From Candidatus Thiothrix sulfatifontis (GTDB lineage Bacteria; Pseudomonadota; Gammaproteobacteria; Thiotrichales; Thiotrichaceae), in NCBI GenBank assembly GCA_022828425.1, contig CP094685.1, forward strand, positions 1,798,001-1,862,000: 64,000 bases of DNA. The letters are read 5' to 3'. Shown here in pieces: positions 16,760 to 26,154 of the stretch. Position numbers and translations under genes: made by a program. Positions within the stretch are counted from its first letter, which is position 1, and each line of letters starts with the position of its first letter. The notes under the pieces were generated by a model. That model was not told the DNA's origin. It searched no databases and saw only the letters and a program-made list of their open reading frames with translations.

Positions 16760-18474
16760 AATTGCCAGCTCTTGCTCACCGTAATTGCGCCATCTTTCAG
16801 ATTATCGCCGGGGAAAGCGTTGTTGCCGTAGTTGGAATATTCCACGCGCAACTTGCCCGGTTTGGGGCTGGAATAACCTGCGGAATAGCTCCAACTGGGG
16901 CTGCCGCCGTCAACGGGGACGGTGGCGGTGGTACGCACATTCACATTCGGCTTGGGATTCCATTGCACGGTGGCGCTGGCCTTGGCTTTGCCTTGTGCGG
17001 AAATATTGACGCTGCCGGAGGCGCTGAGTTTACGCTTGGTTAATGCAGCGGATTTCACCTTGTAGCCAATGCTGGCGCTGGCATTTTTTGTGTCCAAGCC
17101 TTGCCCCGGTTTGATGGGGCCGGTATGCCCGACTTGTACCGATACTGTGCCCGGTTTGGGGTTGGCATAGCCGACATTCCAAGCGTAACCGGGTTCCCCG
17201 TCTTTCACTGACGCGCTGCCGTTGATGAACCAATCTTTTTTGGGCGACCAAGTGGCGCTGACCGCGACGTTATTGCTGCCATCTTTAAGTGATACGGTAT
17301 CTGATACCGTTACGGCTACGCGGCGTTTTTTCTTCTGATTATCAATAATGCCGGTGGTGCTGTGCGCTTGCGGTCTAGGTGCATCCTCAAAGTAAATGGG
17401 AATGTCGCCGCCCGCGCTGGTGCTGACAATGGTGGGCAGAATGGTTTCGCCCTCAACGGTTGTATACACTTGCTGTGTAACGGTTGGTTGTTTGGCAGCA
17501 ACCGTGGGTGTGGGTGGTGGGGGCTTGGTTGCGCTATTGCCGACTGCTCCGCTAACACCTTGCACCAGCGGGGCAAGTGTCCGTTGCTGTTGGCGTTGTT
17601 GCCGTGCTGTTTGGCGTAACTCGCGCTGTTTTTTGCGCTCGGTTTTGTTGCTGGTGGGCGCTGGCTTACTGGTTTTGTGCGCGGTAGCAGGCTTGGTTTT
17701 CGAGGCTTTCTGCGTGGTTTCGGGAATAGTGACGGCTCTTTCCGTCACCTTTTTTAAGACTTGGTAGCTAACTTGACACGACGGATTCCATTTAAACGGA
17801 TAAGGTGGTGCGGTGGCTTCCGTAACCATTTGAAAGGGCAGGGCTTGATTGGCAACGGCGGCAGGGGGCGTTTCTGCCTCGCGCACCGTTAAGCCGGTTT
17901 CGGGGTGTGGAAAGCAGCGTTCGCGGTAGGCTTGATGCAATACCAGATGGTACGCATTCGGTGCTAAGCGAATTTCATCCAGCAATTTAGGCACGAAACG
18001 CGCCGCCGGATCAGGGGTCAGAAACCCCCATTCTCGAAACCCACGCCATTGTAACGGTGCATCATCGCCGCTGAGCATTTTGTACAGTTTCTTCTGGCGC
18101 AGGATAAGGTCATGAAAATTCTGATTTTCCATAATCTCGCAATAATCCCATTGCAACGCGATACGTTCGGCTTCTTCGCGCAAGTCGGGGAAACGTTCGG
18201 CAGTGATTTTCAAGGTATGCAGGGCGATGTCCAGTAATCCGGCGTGCAGGGAAGCTTCGGGTTTTTGCCCTAACCATTCATCCGGCCAGCGCTGACCGGG
18301 GGCATTGATGTGATGCAATTCGTTCAATAGTTTTTTAGCAATGTGGGCATCGGTGGCACAGTGCAAGGCTTCCAATTTTTGCTGCAAGGGCGGCGGCTCG
18401 TTCGCCATTACCGGCGCGATTAATACCCCGCCACCCAAAGAAAGCAGCAAAAATTTATTCAGTGGTGCAGGCAT
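16756..18474 (-). CDS. Probable outer-membrane protein of the EPS locus
   Basis: A 572-residue protein of unknown family. It has a signal peptide (FLLLSLGGGVLIAPVMANE), a helical region with several Cys (residues about 30-230), a highly basic Lys/Arg/Gln-rich linker (about 250-300), and a C-terminal part of about 170 residues. That last part is made of alternating strands such as VSVQVGHTGP and ASATVQWNPKPNVNVRTTA and ends in ...SKSWQF. Amphipathic strands with a terminal Phe are typical of outer-membrane beta barrels, so an export or anchoring role for polysaccharide is plausible. It is the last gene of the leftward operon and overlaps the DUF3131 gene before it by 20 bp. Confidence 0.65.
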   Translation of the reverse strand: MPAPLNKFLLLSLGGGVLIAPVMANEPPPLQQKLEALHCATDAHIAKKLLNELHHINAPGQRWPDEWLGQKPEASLHAGLLDIALHTLKITAERFPDLREEAERIALQWDYCEIMENQNFHDLILRQKKLYKMLSGDDAPLQWRGFREWGFLTPDPAARFVPKLLDEIRLAPNAYHLVLHQAYRERCFPHPETGLTVREAETPPAAVANQALPFQMVTEATAPPYPFKWNPSCQVSYQVLKKVTERAVTIPETTQKASKTKPATAHKTSKPAPTSNKTERKKQRELRQTARQQRQQQRTLAPLVQGVSGAVGNSATKPPPPTPTVAAKQPTVTQQVYTTVEGETILPTIVSTSAGGDIPIYFEDAPRPQAHSTTGIIDNQKKKRRVAVTVSDTVSLKDGSNNVAVSATWSPKKDWFINGSASVKDGEPGYAWNVGYANPKPGTVSVQVGHTGPIKPGQGLDTKNASASIGYKVKSAALTKRKLSASGSVNISAQGKAKASATVQWNPKPNVNVRTTATVPVDGGSPSWSYSAGYSSPKPGKLRVEYSNYGNNAFPGDNLKDGAITVSKSWQF

Positions 18475-19906
18475 CGCACGTTTTTGTCGCCATCAGTTTG
18501 GGTTTGAGGCCGCGTTCACAGCGTTTGCAGATGGGGTAAAATTCACCGTATTTTTTGTACAGCAGCAAGCTTAATACAATGCCATTGGTATTGGCGGTAA
18601 TCGCTTTATTGTAGCCGCCGCCGCTTTCGTAGATCCCGGAATACCAGCCGCGTTCCGGGTTATAAGCGGAACTGACGTTGTAAGCGAGTTCTTTGCTGTA
18701 GGGGTCTTCGGGGTAGAGAATCGCCAGCGATAACGCTGCTTTTACCGACACGGTTTTGAGGCTGTCATAGCGCACGCCTTTGTCGGTGGTGGTGTTCCAG
18801 GGCAAGCCTGCGGTGAAAATGGTGTTGTAGAGGAAGTACGGTTTTTGGTCGATATTGTCTTCAGACACGGCGGTGAGGATGCCGGTTTGTTCCCAACGGC
18901 GTTTTTGCACCAGGTAAATATTGTCCAGTAACGGGCGATTTTCTGCATCAATGCCGTTTTCGATGGCATCCATCGCATACGATTCGGTGACGACATAATT
19001 GTATGCGCCCAAATCACGCGGGTCGCGACGGTCATAGGCAATGGGTACGTCGTAGATATTGATGGTTTCGCGAAATTCGTTGTTATAGGTGGCAGCAACG
19101 TGTTGGTCGTAACCGAGTTCGCGGAAGATTTTGCCGCCGTATTGCTCGTATCCGAGACGGCCTTCTTGCGCAACTACCATGTTTTTCGAGGTAGGGTCGC
19201 GGTATAGCCCGAACATTTGCCCGTCTTTGATCAGGCGTTTTAGATCCCAACGTTCAATCACTTTTTGCGCGGGATAAGCGTATTGCGGGTGCATACAGCT
19301 TAGGGTGTTTAGCCACGAAATAATCCGCGCCAGATCCAGTGCGGAAACGCCGATGCCTTCCGGGGCGGGTTGATTGCGGTAATCCACCATTGCGCCGCTG
19401 ACGGTGTGGTAAACCTTGTTGGGGGCTTCTTTGTTAAACAGCTCCATATTGCTCAAGGTTTTGAACATGCTGCGAATGCGGTCATCGAACACTTTGGCGT
19501 CAATCAGGCCGAAATCGTGGGCAGCAATCGTGGCAGCAAGTGCCGAGCCGGTATCCCACATGGTGGTGGAGGGGTATTTGTCAGCCGCGTTATACAGCCC
19601 GGTTTCAGGGTTGTAATTGTTTTCAAAGTATTTCCATGCAATTTGTGCCATTTCCTGACCGGTGCTGCACAAGGCTTGCGGCGAGCCTAAACAACTGTTG
19701 TCGGGGCCGGTGGTCAGGGCGCAAAAAGTGTCATTCCGCCCGGCAGTGGAGCCGCTTGTTAATATCTGCAACAAGCTAGGGGAATCAGACGCTGCTGCCG
19801 GGTTTGCTACGGGAGAGGCGCTGTGGGTAATGAAGAAGATTAAAACACCAGCCAAGACGGAGCCAACCAACCACGCGAGTGCTACCTTGAGGTTATTTTT
19901 GTTCAT
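18455..19906 (-). CDS. DUF3131 protein, membrane-anchored (paralogue 2)
   Basis: A 483-residue protein with one N-terminal hydrophobic helix (VALAWLVGSVLAGVLIFFITH), acting as anchor or uncleaved signal, and a DUF3131 domain (AQIAWKYFENNYNPETGLYN, STTMWDTGSALAATIAA, NKEAPNKVYHT, RLGYEQYGGKIF, VSEDNIDQKPYF). C-terminal CKRCERG and CDAC resemble a small metal-binding knuckle. AGGAGAG lies seven bases before ATG 19906. The start overlaps the preceding coiled-coil gene by 14 bp. Confidence 0.83.
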   Translation of the reverse strand: MNKNNLKVALAWLVGSVLAGVLIFFITHSASPVANPAAASDSPSLLQILTSGSTAGRNDTFCALTTGPDNSCLGSPQALCSTGQEMAQIAWKYFENNYNPETGLYNAADKYPSTTMWDTGSALAATIAAHDFGLIDAKVFDDRIRSMFKTLSNMELFNKEAPNKVYHTVSGAMVDYRNQPAPEGIGVSALDLARIISWLNTLSCMHPQYAYPAQKVIERWDLKRLIKDGQMFGLYRDPTSKNMVVAQEGRLGYEQYGGKIFRELGYDQHVAATYNNEFRETINIYDVPIAYDRRDPRDLGAYNYVVTESYAMDAIENGIDAENRPLLDNIYLVQKRRWEQTGILTAVSEDNIDQKPYFLYNTIFTAGLPWNTTTDKGVRYDSLKTVSVKAALSLAILYPEDPYSKELAYNVSSAYNPERGWYSGIYESGGGYNKAITANTNGIVLSLLLYKKYGEFYPICKRCERGLKPKLMATKTCDACTTE

Positions 19907-20420
19907 TGTTCAGCTCTCCTAGGACGGCTTCCAGTGTTTTGCGCACAGCATCCGGTGCGGTGCTGGTGTCACCGCTTTTCCATGCGGCGCTGAGCTTGTC
20001 GAGCGTACCCATTAACCCTTGCAATTTGTCTTTGTGAGCGGCGAAAGTTTCACCGGCTTGCCAGATGGGTTTTTTGGTGCTGACGAGTTTTTCTGCGGCT
20101 TCGGCACCTTTGCCTTCGGCGCGTAATTGGTTGGCTTGGTTGAGCGTGCCGATCAGTTTGTACAAGTCGAGGCGCTTTTGCAGGGCAGTCAGTTTTTGAT
20201 TGGAGGCGTCATCGGCTTCTTTGCCGATTTTGCTGGTGACGGTATTGATGGCATCAATTTTGGTGGCTAAGGGCGTCAGTGTTTCTGCCAAGACAGCGGC
20301 AGCACTATTTTGCGTGGTGCTAATGACATCAAGTTCTGCCCGTAATTGTTGATTTTGAACGACTAAGTACGCCACCAGTACCAGCAACATGCTGAGTAAA
20401 ATGTGTGAGATGGTATTCAT
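19893..20420 (-). CDS. Membrane-anchored coiled-coil protein
   Basis: A 175-residue protein: one N-terminal helix (ILLSMLLVLVAYLVVQN) then a long alpha-helical, Ala/Lys/Leu-rich region with heptad character. No family recognised. A GGGGGGAAAA ribosome site precedes ATG 20420. It lies 40 bp after the hybrid kinase gene and overlaps the DUF3131 gene, so it belongs to the H-NOX/EPS operon. It could be a scaffold for the DUF3131 protein in the periplasm. Confidence 0.7.
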   Translation of the reverse strand: MNTISHILLSMLLVLVAYLVVQNQQLRAELDVISTTQNSAAAVLAETLTPLATKIDAINTVTSKIGKEADDASNQKLTALQKRLDLYKLIGTLNQANQLRAEGKGAEAAEKLVSTKKPIWQAGETFAAHKDKLQGLMGTLDKLSAAWKSGDTSTAPDAVRKTLEAVLGELNNEQK

Positions 20421-20460
20421 CGGCGGTATTTTCCCCCCTGATTTTTATTATTCGTGGGTG

Positions 20461-22203
20461 TTAGGCTGTAACTGGGCACCATTCCTTGAGCGTGTTGGCC
20501 AGCACATCCAACTGGATGGGTTTGGTCAGGCAGGCATTCATTCCGGCTTGCAGGTATTCCAGCTCATCGCCTTTCATGGCATTGGCGGTTAGCGCAATAA
20601 TCGGAACGGAAGAATCAGGAAATTCTGCCCGGATATGCCGGGTGGTTTCAACACCACTCATGCCGGGCATTTGAATATCCATCAAAATCAAGTCAAACGC
20701 TTGGGTGCGCACTTTATCCAGCGCCTGAAAGCCGTCTTCGGCCAAGGTGACGCGGTAGCCTAGTTTTGCCAGCATCCCTTTTGCCACCAGTTGGTTAACT
20801 TTGTGGTCTTCTACCACCAGTATGTGCGTGCCTCTTTGTAGCACATCGGCCTGTGCTTGGCGTGCTAACTCAACCGGGGATTCACTGAGTAATAGTGGCG
20901 TCTCGGTTGAGGCTTGAGGTATCGCCAGCAAATTCAGGAGTTTGCTTTGCGTAATCGGTTTTAACAAACAATTGCAATGCTTAAGCGTTCTGGGAATGCT
21001 GCACTGCAAACAACTGCTGGTCTGTGAGGAGATGTTGCATAAATGTATCGGCGGCGTTAAGGCGTTTAAGCGCCCTAATAGTTGATCCAGCGCTGCCCGT
21101 TGTGATGTTGGGTAACTGTTGTAGTCGATAAGTAACCAGTCAAAAGTTTGGGTCTCTATTAAGCTATCGACGTTGTTCAAATCACTGAGCACCCAGCATT
21201 TTGCCCCAAGATTGCTTAATTGCTCGGTAATTAATTGGGCATGTAACGCATTGTGGTGCATGATCAAGCAACGACTGGTTAAGCGTGTAGCACAGCTTGC
21301 CTCTGCCTTCGTGATTTTGAAGGGTACTTCAAACCAAAACGTACTGCCTTCATTTGCCTGACTGTCGACACCGATAATACCGCCCATCAGATGCACCAAT
21401 TTGCGACTGATCGCCAGCCCTAAACCTGTGCCACTGCCATTGTGCTGGTCGTAACGGTTAATTTGACTGAAGGCATGAAACAGCGCGTGTTGTTTCTCCA
21501 GCGGAATACCGACGCCGGAATCCTGCACTTCAACACGGATACCTTCAGCCATTTGCGTAGTGGGTAAGATGCGCAACACAATTTGCCCGTGCGTGGTAAA
21601 TTTAATCGCGTTACCCAATAAATTCATCAAAATTTGCCGCAAGCGTAAGGCATCACCACGCAAACAGTTGGTCATGCGTTTGTCGACAATGCTAAACAGT
21701 TCGAGCTGCTTCTGATTGGCGATAACCCCCAATGTTTCAATTACACTGGGTAACGTTTCGCTGAGTTTGAAGTCTTCTTCCAGTAATTCCAGCTTGCCCG
21801 CGTCGAGCCGGGAAATGTCGAGAATGTCATTAATAATCCCCAACAGGGATTGTGCAGAATGCAACGTCATTTCCACTTGACGGCGCTGATTTTGATCCAA
21901 GTGAGTATCTTGCAGCAAGGTTGTCATGCCGATTATGCCATTCATCGGCGTGCGGATTTCGTGGCTCATCGCGGCTAAAAATGCGCTTTTGGAACGGCTG
22001 GCGGAGAGAGCCTGATCGCGTGCTTCGACCAGTTCGCGAGTACGTTCCTCAATAATATGTTCTAAGGAATCCGCTTGTGCCCGTAATTCTAGGTTAGCCT
22101 GATACAACGCTAAACTTTTGGTTTCCAGTAATTGTTCCGCCTGCTTGCGGGCGGCACGTTCACGCGCTAAGCGGCGTTCTAAACGCGCTACTTCGTCGCT
22201 CAT
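20461..22203 (-). CDS. Hybrid sensor histidine kinase partnered with H-NOX
   Basis: A 580-residue cytosolic protein without membrane helices or its own sensor domain. It has an N-terminal coiled coil (residues 1-75), HisKA with [15 protein letters not shown], HATPase with [13 protein letters not shown] and [14 protein letters not shown], a degenerate receiver-like segment (about 310-430), and an intact C-terminal receiver with [13 protein letters not shown]. It starts on the last base of the H-NOX gene, the typical arrangement for H-NOX-controlled kinases. It lacks an HPt domain; a separate HPt gene lies two genes upstream in the same operon. Confidence 0.9.
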   Translation of the reverse strand: MSDEVARLERRLARERAARKQAEQLLETKSLALYQANLELRAQADSLEHIIEERTRELVEARDQALSASRSKSAFLAAMSHEIRTPMNGIIGMTTLLQDTHLDQNQRRQVEMTLHSAQSLLGIINDILDISRLDAGKLELLEEDFKLSETLPSVIETLGVIANQKQLELFSIVDKRMTNCLRGDALRLRQILMNLLGNAIKFTTHGQIVLRILPTTQMAEGIRVEVQDSGVGIPLEKQHALFHAFSQINRYDQHNGSGTGLGLAISRKLVHLMGGIIGVDSQANEGSTFWFEVPFKITKAEASCATRLTSRCLIMHHNALHAQLITEQLSNLGAKCWVLSDLNNVDSLIETQTFDWLLIDYNSYPTSQRAALDQLLGRLNALTPPIHLCNISSQTSSCLQCSIPRTLKHCNCLLKPITQSKLLNLLAIPQASTETPLLLSESPVELARQAQADVLQRGTHILVVEDHKVNQLVAKGMLAKLGYRVTLAEDGFQALDKVRTQAFDLILMDIQMPGMSGVETTRHIRAEFPDSSVPIIALTANAMKGDELEYLQAGMNACLTKPIQLDVLANTLKEWCPVTA

Positions 22204-22751
22204 TATGCCGCCATCCGGGTGATGTGGAATTCAACATGTGTGCCTTGCCCCGCAGAACAATCAACCGTTTCAATGGTTGCGCTCACTTGGTAATGTGCCA
22301 AGCAACCTTCGATTAAGCCTGCTGCCAAAGTCGCGAACGGGTGTTTCGAGCGGTAAATCATGATTAATTTATCACTGCCTTCACGCGCGGTTTCAAAGCT
22401 TGGTAATTGTGCATCGGGATACAGTTTGAGCACTTCCACATGAATATGGTTTTCAATGGAATCCAGAAAGTCAAATACATCCGGTGCTTCAGTAAAAAAA
22501 CTGGGGTACAACACCACGAATCGCCCAAAGAAATAATGCCCAAACGCTTTGATCAATTCGGGGACTGCTATGCCGGTTTTAATGGCCAGTTGTTGCACCA
22601 AGGCAACGATTTCGGCGTGCGAGTAAGTGCCGACAGCAGTGTATGCACCGCCAGAAGGCAAGTCGGAGGCTTCGATAATGTCATCTACCATGTCAGCGGA
22701 AAAGCGTTGTTCCACCATGTCCAGAAATTCTGTAAACACTAAACCTTTCAT
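22203..22751 (-). CDS. H-NOX heme nitric oxide sensor
   Basis: A 182-residue heme NO/O2-binding protein starting [14 protein letters not shown]. The proximal His is His104 in [12 protein letters not shown] by spacing to the conserved YP. The propionate-binding YxSxR motif reads Y133-R-S135-K-H137, so the usual Arg is His. In characterised gammaproteobacteria, NO-bound H-NOX inhibits the adjacent kinase and affects biofilm formation. Here the adjacent kinase gene overlaps by one base. The same operon continues into DUF3131 and a probable outer-membrane protein, which links NO to surface polysaccharide. Confidence 0.9.
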   Translation of the reverse strand: MKGLVFTEFLDMVEQRFSADMVDDIIEASDLPSGGAYTAVGTYSHAEIVALVQQLAIKTGIAVPELIKAFGHYFFGRFVVLYPSFFTEAPDVFDFLDSIENHIHVEVLKLYPDAQLPSFETAREGSDKLIMIYRSKHPFATLAAGLIEGCLAHYQVSATIETVDCSAGQGTHVEFHITRMAA

Positions 22752-22796
22752 GCATTATTCCTGTTGTTATTGGGGCGGTTTGCTTGTGTTGTAGCG

Positions 22797-23147
22797 TTAA
22801 GCGATAGCGGGTTGTTGCTTGAGCCAGGTGAGTACGCGTAAGAATTCCTCACGCATTTGCTTGACGTGCAAAGACGCACTTGTTTGATTCTGATGATCTT
22901 TGTAGGCTTCAAGTAGGTGTGTGATTTCTGCTAATTCAAACGCACCAATAATCTTACTGCTGGATTTAAGTTTGTGGCAGATCGTACCAACTTGGGCGCT
23001 GTCTTGGGTGTCAACGCAGTGTTGCAGCAGTGCTAAGGAACTTTCGGTGTCAGTGATGAAAAAATCAATGATTTCCAAAAATTCATCCGCCATGATTTCT
23101 TGAAGTTCCGCGTAGGTTGTTGCATCGATAGGGCTATGCGCAGTCAT
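22797..23147 (-). CDS. Stand-alone HPt phosphotransfer protein
   Basis: A 116-residue helical protein with the HPt signature ICHKLKSSSKIIGA; the His is the phospho-acceptor. It is first in the leftward operon, 45 bp before H-NOX. It is the natural relay between the receiver of the hybrid kinase at 20461-22203 and a response regulator, the nearest of which is the divergent PP2C regulator at 23302. The 154-bp divergent gap is AT-rich. Confidence 0.87.
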   Translation of the reverse strand: MTAHSPIDATTYAELQEIMADEFLEIIDFFITDTESSLALLQHCVDTQDSAQVGTICHKLKSSSKIIGAFELAEITHLLEAYKDHQNQTSASLHVKQMREEFLRVLTWLKQQPAIA

Positions 23148-23301
23148 TTGTATACCTCAAGCGCTCGATTGTGCTTAGCCGGTAGCAGCAAAGTGCACCA
23201 CTTACCGGAATTGTATTTTTATCATTTTTATCTATATAGACAATTTATAATTTGATGGTAGCATATCTCTATCCGAGTGTTAATAACATCATAAAAATAA
23301 G

Positions 23302-24540
23302 ATGCAGCCAATGAATATTCTAGTTGTCGACGATGCCAGAGACATGCAGTTGATTTTGCGCCGTATTCTCACCCTGATGGGTCATCGGGTGATGCTGGCG
23401 GACAATGGTCGAATCGCTTGGGAGTTGATCCAGCAACACCATTTCCAACTCGTGATCAGTGATTGGGTTATGCCCGTCATGGATGGGCCAACGCTCTGCC
23501 GTACTGTGCGTATCGCTGAATTGCCTTATTACGTTTACATTATTCTATTAACCGGCATGTCGGGTAAGCAAAATTTGATTCAGGGTATGGATGCGGGCGC
23601 GGATGATTTTGCGACCAAACCGATTGTGCGCGAAGAGCTAGAAGTGCGCTTACGTGCTGCCCAACGGGTGTTGGGTTTAGAGCGCACCTTGGAAGATAAA
23701 AACCGCCATCTGGAAAGTGTGAATGGCTCGCTCTCCGCTGCCCAACAATTGATCCAAAACGATTTGCAACGCGCCGCCGTTTTACAAGCAGGGGTGTTGC
23801 CTAGCCAGAAAATGTTCGGGCAGATTCGAGTGGATTGGTTTTTCCAACCGGCTCAATACATCGGCGGGGATACCTTTAATTACTTCCCAATCAATGATGA
23901 TTTATTGTTCTTTTATTCGATTGATGTCTCAGGTCACGGAATTGCGTCGGCGTTGTTGTCGATGTGTTTGCAAACCTTGCTGAGTGCTACCAGTGAATTG
24001 CATTGTTTGGATGATTTGTCGCCGCAAGCGGTCGCAACCTTGCCGTCGCGTTTAGCGGAACGCTTGAATCATCACCTGCATTATCAATTGGACACGGGTG
24101 ATCATTACCTGACGCTGATTATGGGGGTGGTGGATACCCGCCAAGAGCAATTGTATTTTGTGCAAGCCGGTCATCCGCAACCGTTTTTGTACAGCCCCGT
24201 TAGTGATGAATGGGAGCAACTGGATTGCACCGGCTTTCCGATTGGCTTATTGCCGGATATGGAGTACGACACCATACGCTTGCCGTTTCCCAGCGGAAGT
24301 CGCTTGATTTTGTATTCAGACGGTTTGCTGGAGTTGCATGAAGCAAACGGTGCGATGATGACCGAGCTTGCTTTGAAAAATTACTTACAGCCCTTGCGCC
24401 AGCAACCTGCTCAGCAGCTCATTCAGCAATTAGCTATCACCTTGGGGTTGGATAATGATGCCAAGGAAAAGCCGGATGATATTTCGCTACTCATCATTGA
24501 TTTCTTTAACGGGACAAACGCGCATCAACACATCCAGTAA
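23302..24540 (+). CDS. Response regulator with SpoIIE/RsbU-type PP2C phosphatase
   Basis: A 412-residue protein: receiver domain (residues 3-120, Asp in LVISDWVMPVMDG), coiled-coil linker, and a SpoIIE-type PP2C phosphatase (about 190-405) with metal-binding Asp in FFYSIDVSGHGIASALLSM and DDISLLIIDF. Phosphatases of this kind remove phosphate from STAS anti-anti-sigma proteins. A STAS gene and an RsbW-like kinase gene lie 3-5 kb to the right, so this should be the upper arm of that partner switch. Its last 54 bp overlap the end of a convergent kinase gene. Confidence 0.9.
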   Translation: MQPMNILVVDDARDMQLILRRILTLMGHRVMLADNGRIAWELIQQHHFQLVISDWVMPVMDGPTLCRTVRIAELPYYVYIILLTGMSGKQNLIQGMDAGADDFATKPIVREELEVRLRAAQRVLGLERTLEDKNRHLESVNGSLSAAQQLIQNDLQRAAVLQAGVLPSQKMFGQIRVDWFFQPAQYIGGDTFNYFPINDDLLFFYSIDVSGHGIASALLSMCLQTLLSATSELHCLDDLSPQAVATLPSRLAERLNHHLHYQLDTGDHYLTLIMGVVDTRQEQLYFVQAGHPQPFLYSPVSDEWEQLDCTGFPIGLLPDMEYDTIRLPFPSGSRLILYSDGLLELHEANGAMMTELALKNYLQPLRQQPAQQLIQQLAITLGLDNDAKEKPDDISLLIIDFFNGTNAHQHIQ

Positions 24541-26154
24541 ATCTTGTACGTTAAAGGGTTTGCTGAGGAAATCATCCATGCCGCTGTTGAGGCACTGTTC
24601 GCGGTCACTGCTCATGGCATTGGCCGTGAGTGCAACAATCGGGGTGTGAGGCAATTGTTTTGCGTGCTCTTGCGCCCGAATCAGGGTGGTGGCTTCCAAG
24701 CCATCCATAATGGGCATTTGCACATCCATTAAGATCACATCAGGGCGATTGTTTTCCCAAGCTTGCACGGCATCGCGCCCGTTTTCAGCGACTTTGACGT
24801 GATGCCCGGCTTTGTTTAACAGGCGCACTGCCAGCATTCGGTTCACGGCATTATCTTCCGCCAATAAAATCGACAATACCCGCTCAGCACGTAGCAGCGC
24901 CTGCGGTGCAACGGGTGCTGTCGGTTTGACGTGAGCGACGATGGCGAAGGGCACGCTGAAGTAGAAAATGCTGCCGTCACCCACATCACTGTCTACCCGC
25001 AAAGTGCCGCCCATCATGGCGATCAATTGCGAGGAAATCGTTAAGCCCAAGCCCGTGCCGCCATAGCGTCGGGTGATGGAGCTGTCCGCTTGCTGAAAGG
25101 GTTGAAAAATGCTGGCTTGCTTGTCACGCGGAATGCCAATGCCGGTATCACGCACGGCAAACATGACACACACTTGCCCCGTGGGAGCGCCGCTTTGCAG
25201 GCTGATAGTGACGCTAACATCGCCTTGTTCGGTGAATTTAATGGCATTGCCGACTAAATTGATCATCACTTGACGCAAGCGCCCGATGTCACCAGCTAAC
25301 GCATCCGGCACATCAGCCAGAATGTCCCACTGAAACTGCAAGTGCTTGGCGCGGGCGCGTAAGGCCAGTGGTGCAAACGTGTCTTGCAATAAAGCTCGTA
25401 ATTGGAAGGGAGCGGTATTGAGCGTCAGCGTTCCGGCTTCCATGCGTGAGAAATCGAGAATTTCATTGATAATATCCAGCAAGGCACTCGATGAGGATTT
25501 GATCATGCCCAAGTGTTCGCGTTGCGATTCCGATACCTCGCTGTACAACATTAAATCGGTTAAGCCGATAATACCGTTCATGGGGGTGCGTATTTCGTGG
25601 CTAATCATCGCCAGAAATTCGCTTTTGGCTTTGCTGGCTTGTTCTGCCATTTCCTTGGCTTGCAAGGCTTCTTTGCGGGCATCTTCTAAATAGGCGTGCT
25701 GCAAACAGGCCAGGCACGCGGTTTCTAAACGCCTGAGCACCAAACCTAAAGCGAGTATGTGGGCTTCCGGCAATGGCGGCTCACGCACGACCACCAATAA
25801 ACCGTTATCGCCGAGCGGCATGAAATGGTAATGCATGTCTTCTATGAGGATGGTTTCGCCCGGCTTTTTGATTGACCAGCCTTGGTTGGCGAGTCGCAGG
25901 ATGTGTGTGGCTAACAGGGGTTGATCCGTTTCCAATGTGCCGCGCAGGGTCGGGTAGCTGTAGCAAGGGAGTGGGGCTTGTGCCGCATTATCCAGCGTGA
26001 TGCCTTTGTGCAACCAAATGTAACCGCTGCGGCAATTCAGCAGCTTTAAGGCGGGTGGCAAAAATTTGCGTAACATGGTGCGCAAATCCAGATCTTGCCC
26101 AATCAACAAAGCCAGTGCGTATTGGATGGAGACCAGTTCCAGCGTTGGACTCAT
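24487..26154 (-). CDS. Hybrid histidine kinase paired with FIST protein
   Basis: A 555-residue protein: N-terminal GAF-like sensor region (residues about 1-150), coiled coil, HisKA with [20 protein letters not shown], HATPase with NLVGNAIKFTEQG and GGTGLGLTISSQL, and a C-terminal receiver with VILMDVQMPIMDG. It starts in an ATGA overlap with the FIST gene. FIST proteins are thought to bind small ligands and signal through adjacent kinases. This is a second input into the same region, possibly onto the same HPt or PP2C regulator. Confidence 0.88.
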   Translation of the reverse strand: MSPTLELVSIQYALALLIGQDLDLRTMLRKFLPPALKLLNCRSGYIWLHKGITLDNAAQAPLPCYSYPTLRGTLETDQPLLATHILRLANQGWSIKKPGETILIEDMHYHFMPLGDNGLLVVVREPPLPEAHILALGLVLRRLETACLACLQHAYLEDARKEALQAKEMAEQASKAKSEFLAMISHEIRTPMNGIIGLTDLMLYSEVSESQREHLGMIKSSSSALLDIINEILDFSRMEAGTLTLNTAPFQLRALLQDTFAPLALRARAKHLQFQWDILADVPDALAGDIGRLRQVMINLVGNAIKFTEQGDVSVTISLQSGAPTGQVCVMFAVRDTGIGIPRDKQASIFQPFQQADSSITRRYGGTGLGLTISSQLIAMMGGTLRVDSDVGDGSIFYFSVPFAIVAHVKPTAPVAPQALLRAERVLSILLAEDNAVNRMLAVRLLNKAGHHVKVAENGRDAVQAWENNRPDVILMDVQMPIMDGLEATTLIRAQEHAKQLPHTPIVALTANAMSSDREQCLNSGMDDFLSKPFNVQDLLDVLMRVCPVKEINDE

